A DNA stretch of 40,590 bases, taken from assembly GCA_021200535.1 (NCBI GenBank), contig JAJQGL010000007.1:1-40590 (forward strand), written 5' to 3'. The translations under genes and the position numbers were made by a program. Below are positions 18,256 to 26,728 of this stretch, piece by piece (positions within the stretch are counted from its first letter, which is position 1; each line of letters begins with the position of its first letter). Under the pieces are notes generated by a model that saw nothing but the letters and a program-made list of their open reading frames with translations, did no database searches and had not been told where the DNA came from. Source of the stretch: Clostridiaceae bacterium (GTDB lineage: Bacteria; Bacillota; Clostridia; Lachnospirales; Lachnospiraceae).

Positions 18256-18972
18256 ATGGCAACAAAACAAAAAATACTGATTGTTGATGACGACGAAAAC
18301 ATTGCAGAATTGATCAGCCTGTATCTGGTAAAGGAATGCTTTGATACCAATATCGTACACGACGGCAGCACTGCGCTGGAAATACTTCCTGTGTACCAGC
18401 CTGACCTGATGCTTTTGGATATTATGCTGCCCGGCACAGATGGCTATGAGGTATTACGCGAAGTCCGTAAAAAATCAAATCTGCCGATCATTATGCTCTC
18501 TGCCAAGGGAGAGGTTTTTGACAAAGTCCTCGGTCTGGAGCTTGGCGCCGATGACTATATCATCAAACCATTTGATTCAAAGGAAATGGTAGCGAGGGTA
18601 AAAGCAGTCCTGCGGCGTTTTCACGATGCTCCTGCAGTTGACCCGGATACAGAAGACAATCAAAAAGAAAAAGTTACCCTTCCCGACCTGATTATTAATC
18701 TAACCGATTATTCTGTACATTACCAGGGAAAGATTGTAGAAATGCCCCCAAAAGAGCTTGAACTGCTGTATTTTCTGGCCTCCCATCCCAATCAGGTGTT
18801 TACCAGGGAACAGCTGTTAGATCACATATGGAGTTACGATTACCTCGGAGATACCCGTACGATCGATGTACATATTAAACGGCTCCGGGAAAAATTCCCG
18901 CCTCATGAGGCATGGAATATTGGCACGGTTTGGGGCATAGGCTACAAGTTTGAATACCACAGGGAGCGTTGA
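18256..18972 (+). CDS. OmpR/PhoB-family response regulator
   Basis: Two-component transcription regulator of 238 residues. The receiver domain (1-~122) has the acidic pair in ILIVDDDENIAEL, the phosphoacceptor aspartate in PDLMLLDIMLPGTDG (Asp ~55), IMLSAKG, and the conserved lysine in DYIIKPFDSKEM. The C-terminal winged-helix domain (~135-235) has MPPKELELLYFLASHPNQVFTREQLLDHIWSY and TRTIDVHIKRLREKF, ending GYKFE, typical of OmpR-type DNA-binding domains. AATGGAGG lies 7-8 bases before the ATG. The stop is 5 bp before the ATG of the kinase gene, so the pair is co-transcribed and translationally linked. The regulated genes are unknown; nothing specific is nearby. Confidence 0.95.
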   Translation: MATKQKILIVDDDENIAELISLYLVKECFDTNIVHDGSTALEILPVYQPDLMLLDIMLPGTDGYEVLREVRKKSNLPIIMLSAKGEVFDKVLGLELGADDYIIKPFDSKEMVARVKAVLRRFHDAPAVDPDTEDNQKEKVTLPDLIINLTDYSVHYQGKIVEMPPKELELLYFLASHPNQVFTREQLLDHIWSYDYLGDTRTIDVHIKRLREKFPPHEAWNIGTVWGIGYKFEYHRER

Positions 18973-18977
18973 AACCA

Positions 18978-20384
18978 ATGAAATTATCCATAAAACAAAA
19001 ATTTTTTGCTGTTTATATTCTGTTACTGCTTTTTTGCTTTCTGATCTTAAATTCCTATGGGCAAAATGCCGTTTACCGGCAGCTTGCCGCAAAAGAAGAG
19101 ACAAAGCTCTATGAGGAAGCGGCCCTAATTGTGAAAGATTATGTTCCAAACATGAATCAGATCAGTGAAAACCGCTCTTCCCTGCAAAAATATCTTTCCT
19201 CTCTGGAAAACCTGACGGATATGAGAATCTGGCTTGTCGATTCCTCCGGTGAAATATTGCTTGACTCCAGTCAGGATTCTTCGTGCCAGGGAGAAAATAT
19301 CAACCAGTATGACGATACGTTCCTGTCCAATCAATCCGCAAGCGGCGATACCCTAAAGGAGCTTCTCAAAGAAAATATGATATCTGTCATCTATCCTGTC
19401 GCAGATAGTCTGGATACCAGCGGTTATATTGTATTGATGTCACCGGAAACCATACTGCGCCAGGAATCCTTTCAGTATATTGAATCCCTGCTGGTCTGTT
19501 TTTCGATTCTTTTTGCCGCAGGATCCCTGCTCTTTCTGTATCTGTTTCGTCAAACAGCACATCCTGTCAAAGCGATTACCAAAACCACAATGCAATATGC
19601 AGACGGACATTTTGAAGTCCCAATGCCGAAAAACTCAACAACGGAATTTGCAGAGCTTGCCACAGCAATCCAGTATTTGGCGGAACGCATGAATGGGCTT
19701 AACCAGTACCAAAAAAACTTTATCGCCAATGTTTCGCATGATTTCCGCTCCCCGCTGACTTCGATCAAAGGGTATGCCCAGGCGCTTGCCGATGGCACCA
19801 TTCCATATGAAATGCAAAAAAAATATCTGGATATTATTATATTTGAAACCGAGCGGCTGACAAAGCTGACCAGCAGTCTGCTCACCCTGAATCAGATGGA
19901 ACAGAACGGCATGGTATTAGAACGCGCACCATTTGACATTAATGCCGCAATCCGCAGCACTGCCGCTGCTTTCGAACAGATCTGCAGCAAGAAAAAGATT
20001 TCCCTGGAGCTTACGTTCAGCCGACCGGCTCTTTTGGTGGACGGTGACGTCAGCAAAATCCAGCAGGTCCTTCAAAACCTTTTGGATAATGCCGTTAAAT
20101 TCAGTCCAAATGACTCTGTAATTGAAATTCAGGTAACCGAACAGGCAAAGAAGGTTTTTATCGCAGTCAGGGATCACGGAATCGGTATTCCAAAAGATAG
20201 TATCCAGAAAATCTGGACCCGTTTCTATAAAACAGATATTTCCCGCGGGAAAGACAAAACAGGCACCGGCCTTGGATTGTCCATCACACGGGAAATTATC
20301 TCAGCGCACGGAGAAAATATTAATGTAATCAGCACCGAAGGAGTCGGAACTGAATTTATTTTTTGCCTTCCAATAGCAGATTAA
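18978..20384 (+). CDS. Membrane sensor histidine kinase
   Basis: Partner kinase of the response regulator at 18256. It has two transmembrane helices (residues ~7-25, FFAVYILLLLFCFLILNSYG, and ~168-192, LLVCFSILFAAGSLLFLYLF) bracketing a ~140-residue extracytoplasmic sensor. A HAMP domain follows (HPVKAITKTTMQYADGHFE), then HisKA with the phosphorylated histidine in NVSHDFRSPLTSIKGYAQAL, and the ATPase boxes N (QNLLDNAVKFSP), G1 (DHGIGIP) and G2 (GTGLGLSITREI). The length of 468 residues is normal. A TTG three codons earlier is in frame and overlaps the regulator stop; I prefer the ATG at 18978, served by AGGGAG. The ligand cannot be told from the sensor region. The 3' end overlaps that of convergent pfkA by 4 bp. 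Confidence 0.94.
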   Translation: MKLSIKQKFFAVYILLLLFCFLILNSYGQNAVYRQLAAKEETKLYEEAALIVKDYVPNMNQISENRSSLQKYLSSLENLTDMRIWLVDSSGEILLDSSQDSSCQGENINQYDDTFLSNQSASGDTLKELLKENMISVIYPVADSLDTSGYIVLMSPETILRQESFQYIESLLVCFSILFAAGSLLFLYLFRQTAHPVKAITKTTMQYADGHFEVPMPKNSTTEFAELATAIQYLAERMNGLNQYQKNFIANVSHDFRSPLTSIKGYAQALADGTIPYEMQKKYLDIIIFETERLTKLTSSLLTLNQMEQNGMVLERAPFDINAAIRSTAAAFEQICSKKKISLELTFSRPALLVDGDVSKIQQVLQNLLDNAVKFSPNDSVIEIQVTEQAKKVFIAVRDHGIGIPKDSIQKIWTRFYKTDISRGKDKTGTGLGLSITREIISAHGENINVISTEGVGTEFIFCLPIAD

Positions 20385-21376
20385 ACTTTTTTATATTCTG
20401 ATCTTGTCCCCAGAATATTCGCCACCTTATACTCGTAGTCATCTATGCCCTTCTGCATCTCAAATGCCTCTTTGATATCGACATCATAGACACTTCCGTC
20501 CTTATAGCCAACCAGACGGTTCTTCTTGCCCTGATCAATAATATCAACTGCATAAGAACCCATCACAGAAGCATATACACGGTCTCTCGCCGTCGGGCTT
20601 CCGCCGCGCTGCAGATGTCCGAGAATCGTTGCCCTCGTCTCAATACCAGTCGCTTCCTCAATGCGTTTTGCAAGCGAATGGGAATGACCGATGCCCTCTG
20701 CATTGACAATCACCTGGTGGGTCATGCCGGATTCCCGGTTTTTCTTAATCACTTCAATCAACTGTTCATAATCATTGTTAAATTTTTCCGGCAGAAGAAT
20801 GCCCTCTGCACCGTTTGCAATGCCGCACCAAAGTGCAATATATCCTGCAGAGCGCCCCATAACCTCTACAACACTGCACCGTTCATGAGAATTTGATGTC
20901 TCACGGAGACGGTCAATCGCTTCCATTGCCGTGTTGACTGCCGTGTCAAAACCAATCGTATACTCTGTATACGCAATATCCAGATCAATCGTGCCTGGAA
21001 TACCAATGACATTGACACCGTACTTGGATAGATCTCTTGCTCCCTTAAAGGAACCATCTCCGCCAATTACAACCAATGTGTCAATACCAAATTCCCTGCA
21101 AATTTCCGCAGCCTTCTGCTTACCCTCTTCCTTTCCAAATTCTGCGCTTCGCGCCGTAAATAAAAAGGTACCTCCATGCTGCAGCTTTTCCGATACATCA
21201 TGAAATGTCAGCAGTTCCATTTCCTTGTTCAGAATACCATTGTATCCCCTTCTTACCCCAAAAACCTCATATCCCTTTGCAATTCCGGTACGAACAACAG
21301 CACGGACAGCAGCATTCATGCCAGGAGCATCTCCGCCACTTGTCAATACTGCAATCTTCCCTTTACACTCTATCAT
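20381..21376 (-). CDS. pfkA: ATP-dependent 6-phosphofructokinase
   Basis: Commits fructose-6-phosphate to glycolysis using ATP. The 331-residue protein has IAVLTSGGDAPGMNAAVRAVVR (nucleotide-binding start, ~8-29) and VIGGDGSFKGARDL, where the glycine after GGD marks the ATP- rather than pyrophosphate-dependent type. The substrate site is VMGRSAGYIALWCG, followed by LGHLQRGGSPTARDR. The catalytic motif reads PGTIDLD instead of the common PGTIDND: the base aspartate is kept but the next residue is Leu. AGAGG-type site TGGAGG lies 7 bases before the ATG. It has a candidate promoter at 21449-21477, and no convincing terminator separates it from thrS upstream. It is convergent with and overlaps the histidine kinase gene by 4 bp. 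Confidence 0.97.
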   Translation of the reverse strand: MIECKGKIAVLTSGGDAPGMNAAVRAVVRTGIAKGYEVFGVRRGYNGILNKEMELLTFHDVSEKLQHGGTFLFTARSAEFGKEEGKQKAAEICREFGIDTLVVIGGDGSFKGARDLSKYGVNVIGIPGTIDLDIAYTEYTIGFDTAVNTAMEAIDRLRETSNSHERCSVVEVMGRSAGYIALWCGIANGAEGILLPEKFNNDYEQLIEVIKKNRESGMTHQVIVNAEGIGHSHSLAKRIEEATGIETRATILGHLQRGGSPTARDRVYASVMGSYAVDIIDQGKKNRLVGYKDGSVYDVDIKEAFEMQKGIDDYEYKVANILGTRSEYKKV

Positions 21377-21448
21377 AGTAAACCTCCATTTCTATTGTAC
21401 GGCTGAAATTTATTCTGCTATGCGCTTTCCGCTGTAGTCAACGTTCTT

Positions 21449-21477
21449 ATTTTAGTATTTCTCAAGGCTTTTTTCAA
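21449..21477 (-). promoter_or_regulatory. Candidate sigma-A promoter of pfkA
   Basis: On the minus strand TTGAAA (21472-21477), 17-base spacer, TAAAAT (21449-21454), within the 127-bp gap between thrS and pfkA. It gives a ~65-base leader. Confidence 0.55.
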
Positions 21478-21503
21478 TAGCTTTTTCTACATTTGCTATT
21501 ATT

Positions 21504-23480
21504 TTACTTCTTTTTTGTGCCTTCCTGTTCCTCAACCTCAACCGGACGGATACGCTTCGTGCGGATTTCCTCACAGATCTCGTTGATAAAAACAGAAAGC
21601 TCTTTCTGTCCTTCATCCCCCGCAAAACGGCTGCGGACAGATACCACGCCTTCTTCCTCTTCCTTTGCTCCTACTACCAGCATATATGGAAGCTTGTCAA
21701 GACGCGCCTCTCTAATTTTATATCCAATCTTTTCAGAACGGTTATCCATTGTCGCATCAATGCCGTTCTTCTTTAATTCTGCCAGCACCTTTTCTCCATA
21801 GGCTGCATATTTCTCTGAAATTGGCAGGATGCGGACCTGCTCCGGACAGAGCCAGGTTGGAAATTTACCGGCATATTTTTCAATCAGCCATGCAAGCGTG
21901 CGCTCATAACATCCCATTGACGTTCTGTGGATGATATACGGACGCTTTTTGTCACCATTCTGATCAATGTAATACATATCAAACTGTTCTGCCAGCAGCG
22001 CATCCCACTGAATGGTAATCATGGTATCTTCCTTGCCGTAGACGTTCTTCGTATTAATGTCTATTTTCGGTCCATAGAAAGCCGCTTCTCCAGTATCCTC
22101 AACATATGGAATTTTCAACTCGTTCATAATATCGCGCATATGCTGCTGGGTTTCTTCCCACACTTCCGGCTCGCCGATATACTTTTCCCGGTTCTCGGGA
22201 TCCCATTTTGACAAATGGTAGGTTACATCTTCCTCTACACCCAGTGTTTTCAGACAATGCTGTGCCAGGGCAATGCAGTTTTTAAACTCTTCTACCATCT
22301 GATCCGGCCTTACTATCAAATGTCCTTCCGAAATAGTAAACTGACGCACGCGTGTCAGACCATGCATTTCGCCGGAATCCTCGTTTCGAAACAGCGTAGA
22401 GGTCTCTCCATAACGCAATGGCAAATCTCTGTAGGAATGCTGCGCTGCCTTGTAAACATAATACTGAAACGGGCATGTCATCGGACGGAGCGCAAATACT
22501 TCTTTATCCTTTTTCTCATCCCCCAGCACAAACATCCCATCCGTATAATGATCCCAATGGCCGGAGATTTTATACAAATCCGATTTTGCCATTAACGGGG
22601 TTTTTGTGCGGACATATCCCCACTCATTATCCTCCAAATCTTCAATCCAGCGCTGCATTTTCTGGATCATTTTTGCTCCCTTTGGCATCAAAAGCGGCAA
22701 GCCCTGGCCAATGACATCTACCGTCGTAAAGAGCTCCATCTCACGTCCGAGCTTATTGTGATCCCGTTTTTTAATTTCCTCCAGATAGGCAAGATATTCT
22801 TCCAGATCTGCTTTTTTGTTAAATGCTGTTCCATAAATACGAGTCAGCATCTTGTTGTGCTCGTCGCCTCTCCAGTACGCCCCGGAAGATGAGGTCAGTT
22901 TAAACGCTTTCACCTGTTTCGTTGACATCAGGTGCGGCCCGGCGCAAAATTCAATGAAATCTCCCTGCTGATAAAAACTTAACGTCTCATCTTCAGAATG
23001 CTCCTGAATCATCTCAACCTTATACGGCTCGCCGCGTTCTGTCATCAGCTTTACTGCCTCTTCCTTCGTCAATGTGAAGCGCTCCAGGGTATCTCCTTTT
23101 TTTATGATCTTTTTCATCTCTGCTTCAATCTGATCCAGCGCTTCTCTGTCGAGACTTGGCATATCAAAGTCATAATAATATCCATTGTCAATCGCAGGCC
23201 CTATGGTCAGTTTTGCCTCCGGATAAAGATTTTTAACTGCCTGCGCAAGCACATGCGCACAGGTATGGCGATACGCTTTCTTTCCCGCATCGGAATCAAA
23301 TGTTAATATATTTAACTGACAGTCCCTGTCAACCACAGTGCGCAGGTCAGCAACCTCCCCATCGATTTCTGCCACACAGGCAGCTCTGGCAAGCCCCTCA
23401 CTGATATCCTTTGCGATCTCAATCGCAGACATTGGCTGAGCATATTCCTTACTCGAACCATCTTTCAATGTAATTTTCAT
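21504..23480 (-). CDS. thrS: Threonyl-tRNA synthetase
   Basis: Class II synthetase charging tRNA-Thr. It has an N-terminal TGS domain (MKITLKDGSSKEYAQPMSAIEIA), then the editing domain with HTCAHVLAQAVK and the metal-type motif (residues ~70-220). The catalytic core follows: PLRYGETSTLFRNEDSGEMHGLTRVRQFTISEGH (motif 2), zinc ligands Cys in RPMTCPFQYYVYK and His residues downstream, and motif 3 PYIIHRTSMGCYERTLAWLIEKYAG. The C-terminal anticodon-binding domain includes LCPEQVRILPIS, and a charged EQEGTKKK tail ends the protein. The start at 23480 is chosen because GGAGG lies 5 bases upstream; an ATG four codons earlier has that GGAGG inside it. At 658 residues it is slightly longer than usual owing to the tail. 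It is controlled by the T-box leader at 23515-23764. Confidence 0.98.
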   Translation of the reverse strand: MKITLKDGSSKEYAQPMSAIEIAKDISEGLARAACVAEIDGEVADLRTVVDRDCQLNILTFDSDAGKKAYRHTCAHVLAQAVKNLYPEAKLTIGPAIDNGYYYDFDMPSLDREALDQIEAEMKKIIKKGDTLERFTLTKEEAVKLMTERGEPYKVEMIQEHSEDETLSFYQQGDFIEFCAGPHLMSTKQVKAFKLTSSSGAYWRGDEHNKMLTRIYGTAFNKKADLEEYLAYLEEIKKRDHNKLGREMELFTTVDVIGQGLPLLMPKGAKMIQKMQRWIEDLEDNEWGYVRTKTPLMAKSDLYKISGHWDHYTDGMFVLGDEKKDKEVFALRPMTCPFQYYVYKAAQHSYRDLPLRYGETSTLFRNEDSGEMHGLTRVRQFTISEGHLIVRPDQMVEEFKNCIALAQHCLKTLGVEEDVTYHLSKWDPENREKYIGEPEVWEETQQHMRDIMNELKIPYVEDTGEAAFYGPKIDINTKNVYGKEDTMITIQWDALLAEQFDMYYIDQNGDKKRPYIIHRTSMGCYERTLAWLIEKYAGKFPTWLCPEQVRILPISEKYAAYGEKVLAELKKNGIDATMDNRSEKIGYKIREARLDKLPYMLVVGAKEEEEGVVSVRSRFAGDEGQKELSVFINEICEEIRTKRIRPVEVEEQEGTKKK

Positions 23481-23514
23481 ATTTTCCTCCATTCTTTTCT
23501 TGTTTCATTACGAC

Positions 23515-23550
23515 AAAAAAGTCCCTTCCGGTATCATTACCAGAAGGGAC
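23515..23550 (-). terminator. T-box-controlled intrinsic terminator
   Basis: On the minus strand a 13-bp stem, GTCCCTTCTGGTA with TACCGGAAGGGAC and a 4-base loop, followed by six Ts (23515-23520). It forms when tRNA-Thr is charged and stops transcription before thrS. Confidence 0.93.
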
Positions 23551-23764
23551 GAAATAATATTCGCGGTTCCACCCTTATTCAGCAAAGCATCTGCCCTGCT
23601 GCAGCTTAGAATATGACGGTAACGGCGTCTGCCGGGCTGGATTGGAGCCACTCCGAGGTAGTTTTCCACTATTCTGTGATAAGATGTTCCAGCATGTTTC
23701 CGTTTCCGAAAACCCATCTCTCTCTGTCATCACGCAAATAATGTACTCGTCTCATCAACGTATT
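23515..23764 (-). ncRNA. T-box riboswitch leader of thrS
   Basis: The ~250-base leader senses uncharged tRNA-Thr. On the minus strand, Stem I opens near GATGAGACGAGTA and continues with AGAGAGA and GCTGGAACAT. The specifier region GGAAAACTACCTCGG contains overlapping ACT and ACC, both threonine codons; if CTCG pairs with CGAG, ACT followed by A fits the usual layout. The hallmark T-box GGGTGGAACCGC (23563-23574) contains UGGA, which pairs with a tRNA ending UCCA and so fits a U discriminator base. The terminator 23515-23550 competes with the antiterminator. This is classic transcription attenuation of a synthetase gene. Confidence 0.95.
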
Positions 23765-23770
23765 GAAATT

Positions 23771-23799
23771 ATCTTAGTACAATCCTGTTTTTTTGTCAA
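23771..23799 (-). promoter_or_regulatory. Sigma-A promoter of the thrS T-box transcript
   Basis: Minus strand TTGACA (23794-23799), 17-base spacer, TAAGAT (23771-23776), immediately before the start of Stem I. Confidence 0.8.
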
Positions 23800-23833
23800 G
23801 CAGCTCTCCGCCCGCCATGCATACGCTGCTTTT

Positions 23834-24703
23834 TTAATTAAAGCCGGTTACTACTACCTGTATATCCCTGTTAAGGCTATTTAATGCCGTGTTATTCGTC
23901 AAATCCAATGTGTCAATCAAATTGTCTGCACAGGACAGCTCAATCAATTTGACATTCTGGCTGACATCAATCGCTGTCAGGCTGTTGCTGTCGCATTCCA
24001 GATAAAGCAGTTCCGGAAGATCTTCAAAGGTCATCTTTCCTGATAAACCGGCTTCATTCCAATACAGGCCGATCAATCTGCCGCTGCTTGTATCCCATTT
24101 ATAATATCTTCCATCATCAAAATCATCACTCAGCACAGCCCCAAGCTTTCTCTGTGCTTTGATCAGTGCTGTCAGGGCAGTCTGGTCAGAGGAATTTTTC
24201 TCAACAGCCTGATTGGTTTCTGTCGTTTCCTTCTGCTCGTCGGTCATATCTGACGTATCTGTCTCTGTATTCGAGCTATCCTCTGAAGAAGAATCCGAAG
24301 ATGTGCTGTCCGGACTTTCTGTTGCCTTTGAAGAAGAATTTGACGTGGAGGCCGCCTTTTTCACGGTCACGGTGCAGGTATATTTTTTCTTGCCCACAAC
24401 TGCTTTTACTTTTGCTGTCCCGGCCTTTTTTCCTACAATTTTTACGCTCGTTTTCTTTTTACTTTTCAGCGTAATGTATTTCTTGCCGGAAACAATCTTC
24501 CAGGAAGCTTTCTTTTTATTGTTTTTCAATTTCAGTGTTGCTGTTTTTCCTACCTCGACGGTAAGCTTCTTCGTACTTAAATTAACCTTTGCCTCTGCAA
24601 CCTTCTGTGTTGCCGGCTCCACTCCCAGTACAATGGCAAGAACAACTGCCAGCACAACACAAACCGCTGCAGCGCCTATACAAATATACTTTTTATTTTT
24701 CAT
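23834..24703 (-). CDS. Exported Lys-rich Ig-like/LRR protein
   Basis: Probable surface protein of 289 residues. An N-terminal transmembrane or signal-anchor helix (~7-28, CIGAAAVCVVLAVVLAIVLG) is followed by a Big2-like bacterial Ig domain (~38-115) that is extremely rich in lysine and of the type KLTVEVGKTATLKL ... SVKIVGKKAGTAKVKA. A Ser/Thr/Asp-rich linker (~117-175) follows, and then a leucine-rich segment (~208-280, LIGLYWNEAGL, LLYLECDSNSLTAIDVSQN, LIELSCADNLIDTLDLTNN). Such modules occur on Clostridia cell-surface and adhesion proteins; no catalytic motif is seen. The chosen start at 24703 has GAGG 6 bases upstream, and the open frame continues to 24808 through a tandem repeat. No LPXTG motif, so it may be held by its helix. 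It lies just downstream of the chemoreceptor gene, separated by the repeats at 24723-24815. Confidence 0.8.
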   Translation of the reverse strand: MKNKKYICIGAAAVCVVLAVVLAIVLGVEPATQKVAEAKVNLSTKKLTVEVGKTATLKLKNNKKKASWKIVSGKKYITLKSKKKTSVKIVGKKAGTAKVKAVVGKKKYTCTVTVKKAASTSNSSSKATESPDSTSSDSSSEDSSNTETDTSDMTDEQKETTETNQAVEKNSSDQTALTALIKAQRKLGAVLSDDFDDGRYYKWDTSSGRLIGLYWNEAGLSGKMTFEDLPELLYLECDSNSLTAIDVSQNVKLIELSCADNLIDTLDLTNNTALNSLNRDIQVVVTGFN

Positions 24704-24722
24704 ATTCGACCTCATTCCTACA

Positions 24723-24815
24723 GGCTTTGCTCCACATATATATGTCTTGTTTGCTCTTTGTTTGCTCCAAACAGGTATGCCTTTTTTGCTTCTGTTTGCT
24801 CCAAACAAATATGCC
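24723..24815 (-). repeat. Three tandem 34-35 bp repeats upstream of the surface-protein gene
   Basis: TTTGCTCCA recurs at 24726, 24761 and 24795. The two right-hand copies are nearly identical over 23 bp, TGTTTGCTCCAAACAnnTATGCC (24759-24781 and 24793-24815), and each has the dyad TGTTTG-CTC-CAAACA. The left copy (24723-24746) is diverged. A partial TGTTTGCTC also occurs near 24748. The period is not a multiple of three, so it is unlikely to be coding. It could be an array of operators or a minisatellite. Confidence 0.7.
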
Positions 24816-24872
24816 TAGTCCGCTTCCTTATCCCCTCATAAATACGGATTGTGTTCCCATCGCCTGTCAATT

Positions 24873-26618
24873 CTAATACTTTACTGCATTCTGCTCCAGC
24901 ATTTCCGGTTCGGAATATGTCAGCGAATGGGACGGCATGCTTCCGACCACGTCTTTCAGCTGGAACTTTGCCAGCTCCTGATTGAGCCCTCTCGCCTGTC
25001 CGGACAGCTCTTCACTTGCTGACGCGCACTGTTCACTGGTTGCAGAATTTGTCTGAACTACCTGTGAAACCTGCATCAATGCCTGATCAATCTGCGCCGT
25101 AGCGGATGCCTGATCATTGGATGCCTTTGCAATATTTTCACTTAATCCAGTAATTTCCTCTATCATCTCGGAAATTACCCTAAGCGCCTCCGCCGTATCT
25201 TTTGCAAGCTCTCCGCCCCGTTTTACCTTATGGATGGAATCTTCAATCATCTCAGCGGTCTGGCTGGATGCTTCTGCAGACCGGCCGGCAAGATTACGTA
25301 CTTCCTCCGCAACTACTGCAAATCCTTTTCCCTGTTCTCCGGCACGCGCTGCTTCCACCGTTGCATTTAATGCCAGAATATTTGTATTGAATGCAATATC
25401 GTCGATTACTTTAATAATCTTCTGGATATTTTCGGATGCCTCATTGATCTCGTTCATTGCAGCAACCATTTCTTTCATGCGGTCATTGCCCGCCGTCACA
25501 TCATCCTTCGCCTGTAATATAATACGGTTTACCTCGTCTGCATTGGTTGCATTCGTTTTTGTCTTTCCGGCGATATCAGAAATAGATGCGGCAATCTGCT
25601 GTATGGCGCTGGCCTGCTGTGTAGACCCCTGTGCAAGCGTCTGGCTTGCCGCCGCAATCTGGCTGGAGCCCATGCTGATCTGGCTTGTCGCATTCCGAAT
25701 GTTTCCAAAAACTGTATTATTGTCCTGAATCAGCTTAACCAGAGCATTTCCAACCTCATCATCCTCTGAATGGGCGGCAATTTCAGCACACAGATTCTTT
25801 TGTGAAATCTGTTCAATAACACTTGCCTGGTTTTTCAGGTTTTCTACCATAATCCGGAAATTCTCTGTCAGCTCTTCTATCTCACGAACCATACTCTTTT
25901 CCGGCAAATCGACATGAATCGACCCCAGGGCAACATTTTGGGCAGCATCCGCCAGCTTTTTAACAGGCTTCTGCAGATGCTTTATAAGATAGGCTATCCC
26001 TGACGCCATCAAAAACAAAGCGATCAGGAATGCAATTCCTATTGTAAAATTCCCGCTTTTTACGGTATTGACAAAGGTTGCCTGCTCGTCCTGTGCACTT
26101 GTATTTAACAGATCATTTAATTCTGTAATGGATGCAGCTGCGGAATTGGCTGAATCCACACCGTTGTTCAGCAGGTGCTCCCTCGCCTCTTCAAGCTTTC
26201 CTTCATTGAGATAGGCAACACAGGTATCGACATCACTGATATACGAATCCACATAGCCTCTCGCTTCTTCGAGAAGCTCCAGGGCTTCTTCCTCCTCTAA
26301 ATTTCCTGCAGCATCATCGAACTCATTATACATATTGTCCTCTGAAGTCTGCAGCGCCTCCAGATATTCTGACTGCTTCTGCTCGTCATCGCTAAACAGA
26401 TACAATACATTCCGCAGATTGCATTTGACCTCCTGCAGATAAGCAAGCGCCATGTTTACCTCACCCTGTGTCTGACCATACTCTGTATACAGCGTATTCC
26501 CAACGTCCTTTGCCTTCTCCGTTGTGTTATATGCCACAATCGCTATTGCTAAAATCAAAACAAGCATCAAGCCCAGCATCAAAGTGATTAATGTTCCAAT
26601 TGACATTCTTTTTTTCAA
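24873..26618 (-). CDS. Methyl-accepting chemotaxis protein
   Basis: Transmembrane chemoreceptor that controls CheA kinase activity. It has two membrane helices (~10-28 and ~195-217), enclosing a ~165-residue, all-helical sensor with many charged residues (four-helix-bundle type). A HAMP domain follows ([23 protein letters not shown]), and then a long signalling hairpin with the tip [30 protein letters not shown]. There is no obvious C-terminal CheR tether. Two starts are possible. ATG at 26624 is only 1 base from GGAGG, while TTG at 26618 is 7 bases from it; I prefer TTG, giving [15 protein letters not shown]. Ligand unknown. It neighbours malQ and the flagellin cluster, consistent with a motile organism. 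An extended -10 promoter may lie at 26660-26668. Confidence 0.94.
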   Translation of the reverse strand: MKKRMSIGTLITLMLGLMLVLILAIAIVAYNTTEKAKDVGNTLYTEYGQTQGEVNMALAYLQEVKCNLRNVLYLFSDDEQKQSEYLEALQTSEDNMYNEFDDAAGNLEEEEALELLEEARGYVDSYISDVDTCVAYLNEGKLEEAREHLLNNGVDSANSAAASITELNDLLNTSAQDEQATFVNTVKSGNFTIGIAFLIALFLMASGIAYLIKHLQKPVKKLADAAQNVALGSIHVDLPEKSMVREIEELTENFRIMVENLKNQASVIEQISQKNLCAEIAAHSEDDEVGNALVKLIQDNNTVFGNIRNATSQISMGSSQIAAASQTLAQGSTQQASAIQQIAASISDIAGKTKTNATNADEVNRIILQAKDDVTAGNDRMKEMVAAMNEINEASENIQKIIKVIDDIAFNTNILALNATVEAARAGEQGKGFAVVAEEVRNLAGRSAEASSQTAEMIEDSIHKVKRGGELAKDTAEALRVISEMIEEITGLSENIAKASNDQASATAQIDQALMQVSQVVQTNSATSEQCASASEELSGQARGLNQELAKFQLKDVVGSMPSHSLTYSEPEMLEQNAVKY

Positions 26619-26659
26619 GACCATTCCTCCTCATTGGATTAATTTCGTTTCTTACAGCT

Positions 26660-26668
26660 ATCATACCA
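26660..26668 (-). promoter_or_regulatory. Candidate extended -10 promoter of the chemoreceptor gene
   Basis: The minus strand reads TGGTATGAT, a TGn-type extended -10, about 40 bases before the gene. No good -35 box and no sigma-28 motif is seen upstream. Confidence 0.35.
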
Positions 26669-26728
26669 CATTTGTCCAAAAAAGGATAGGATTTCTCTGC
26701 AAAGTATATTTTTAAACTGTATTTTTTA

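Noticed and set aside
23800-23833. AAGCAGC...GCTGCTTTTTT stem-loop after the surface-protein gene
   Set aside because: The T-run is on the plus strand whereas the gene is on the minus strand, and the loop is 20 bases; it would not end that transcript.
24723-24815. Tandem repeats as a CRISPR array
   Set aside because: Only three copies with diverged ends and about 11 bp between them; no cas genes or unique spacers.
24213-24818. A 201-residue plus-strand frame opposite the Ig/LRR gene
   Set aside because: Mirror of the low-complexity Lys/Ser-rich region; valine- and phenylalanine-rich artefact without ribosome site.
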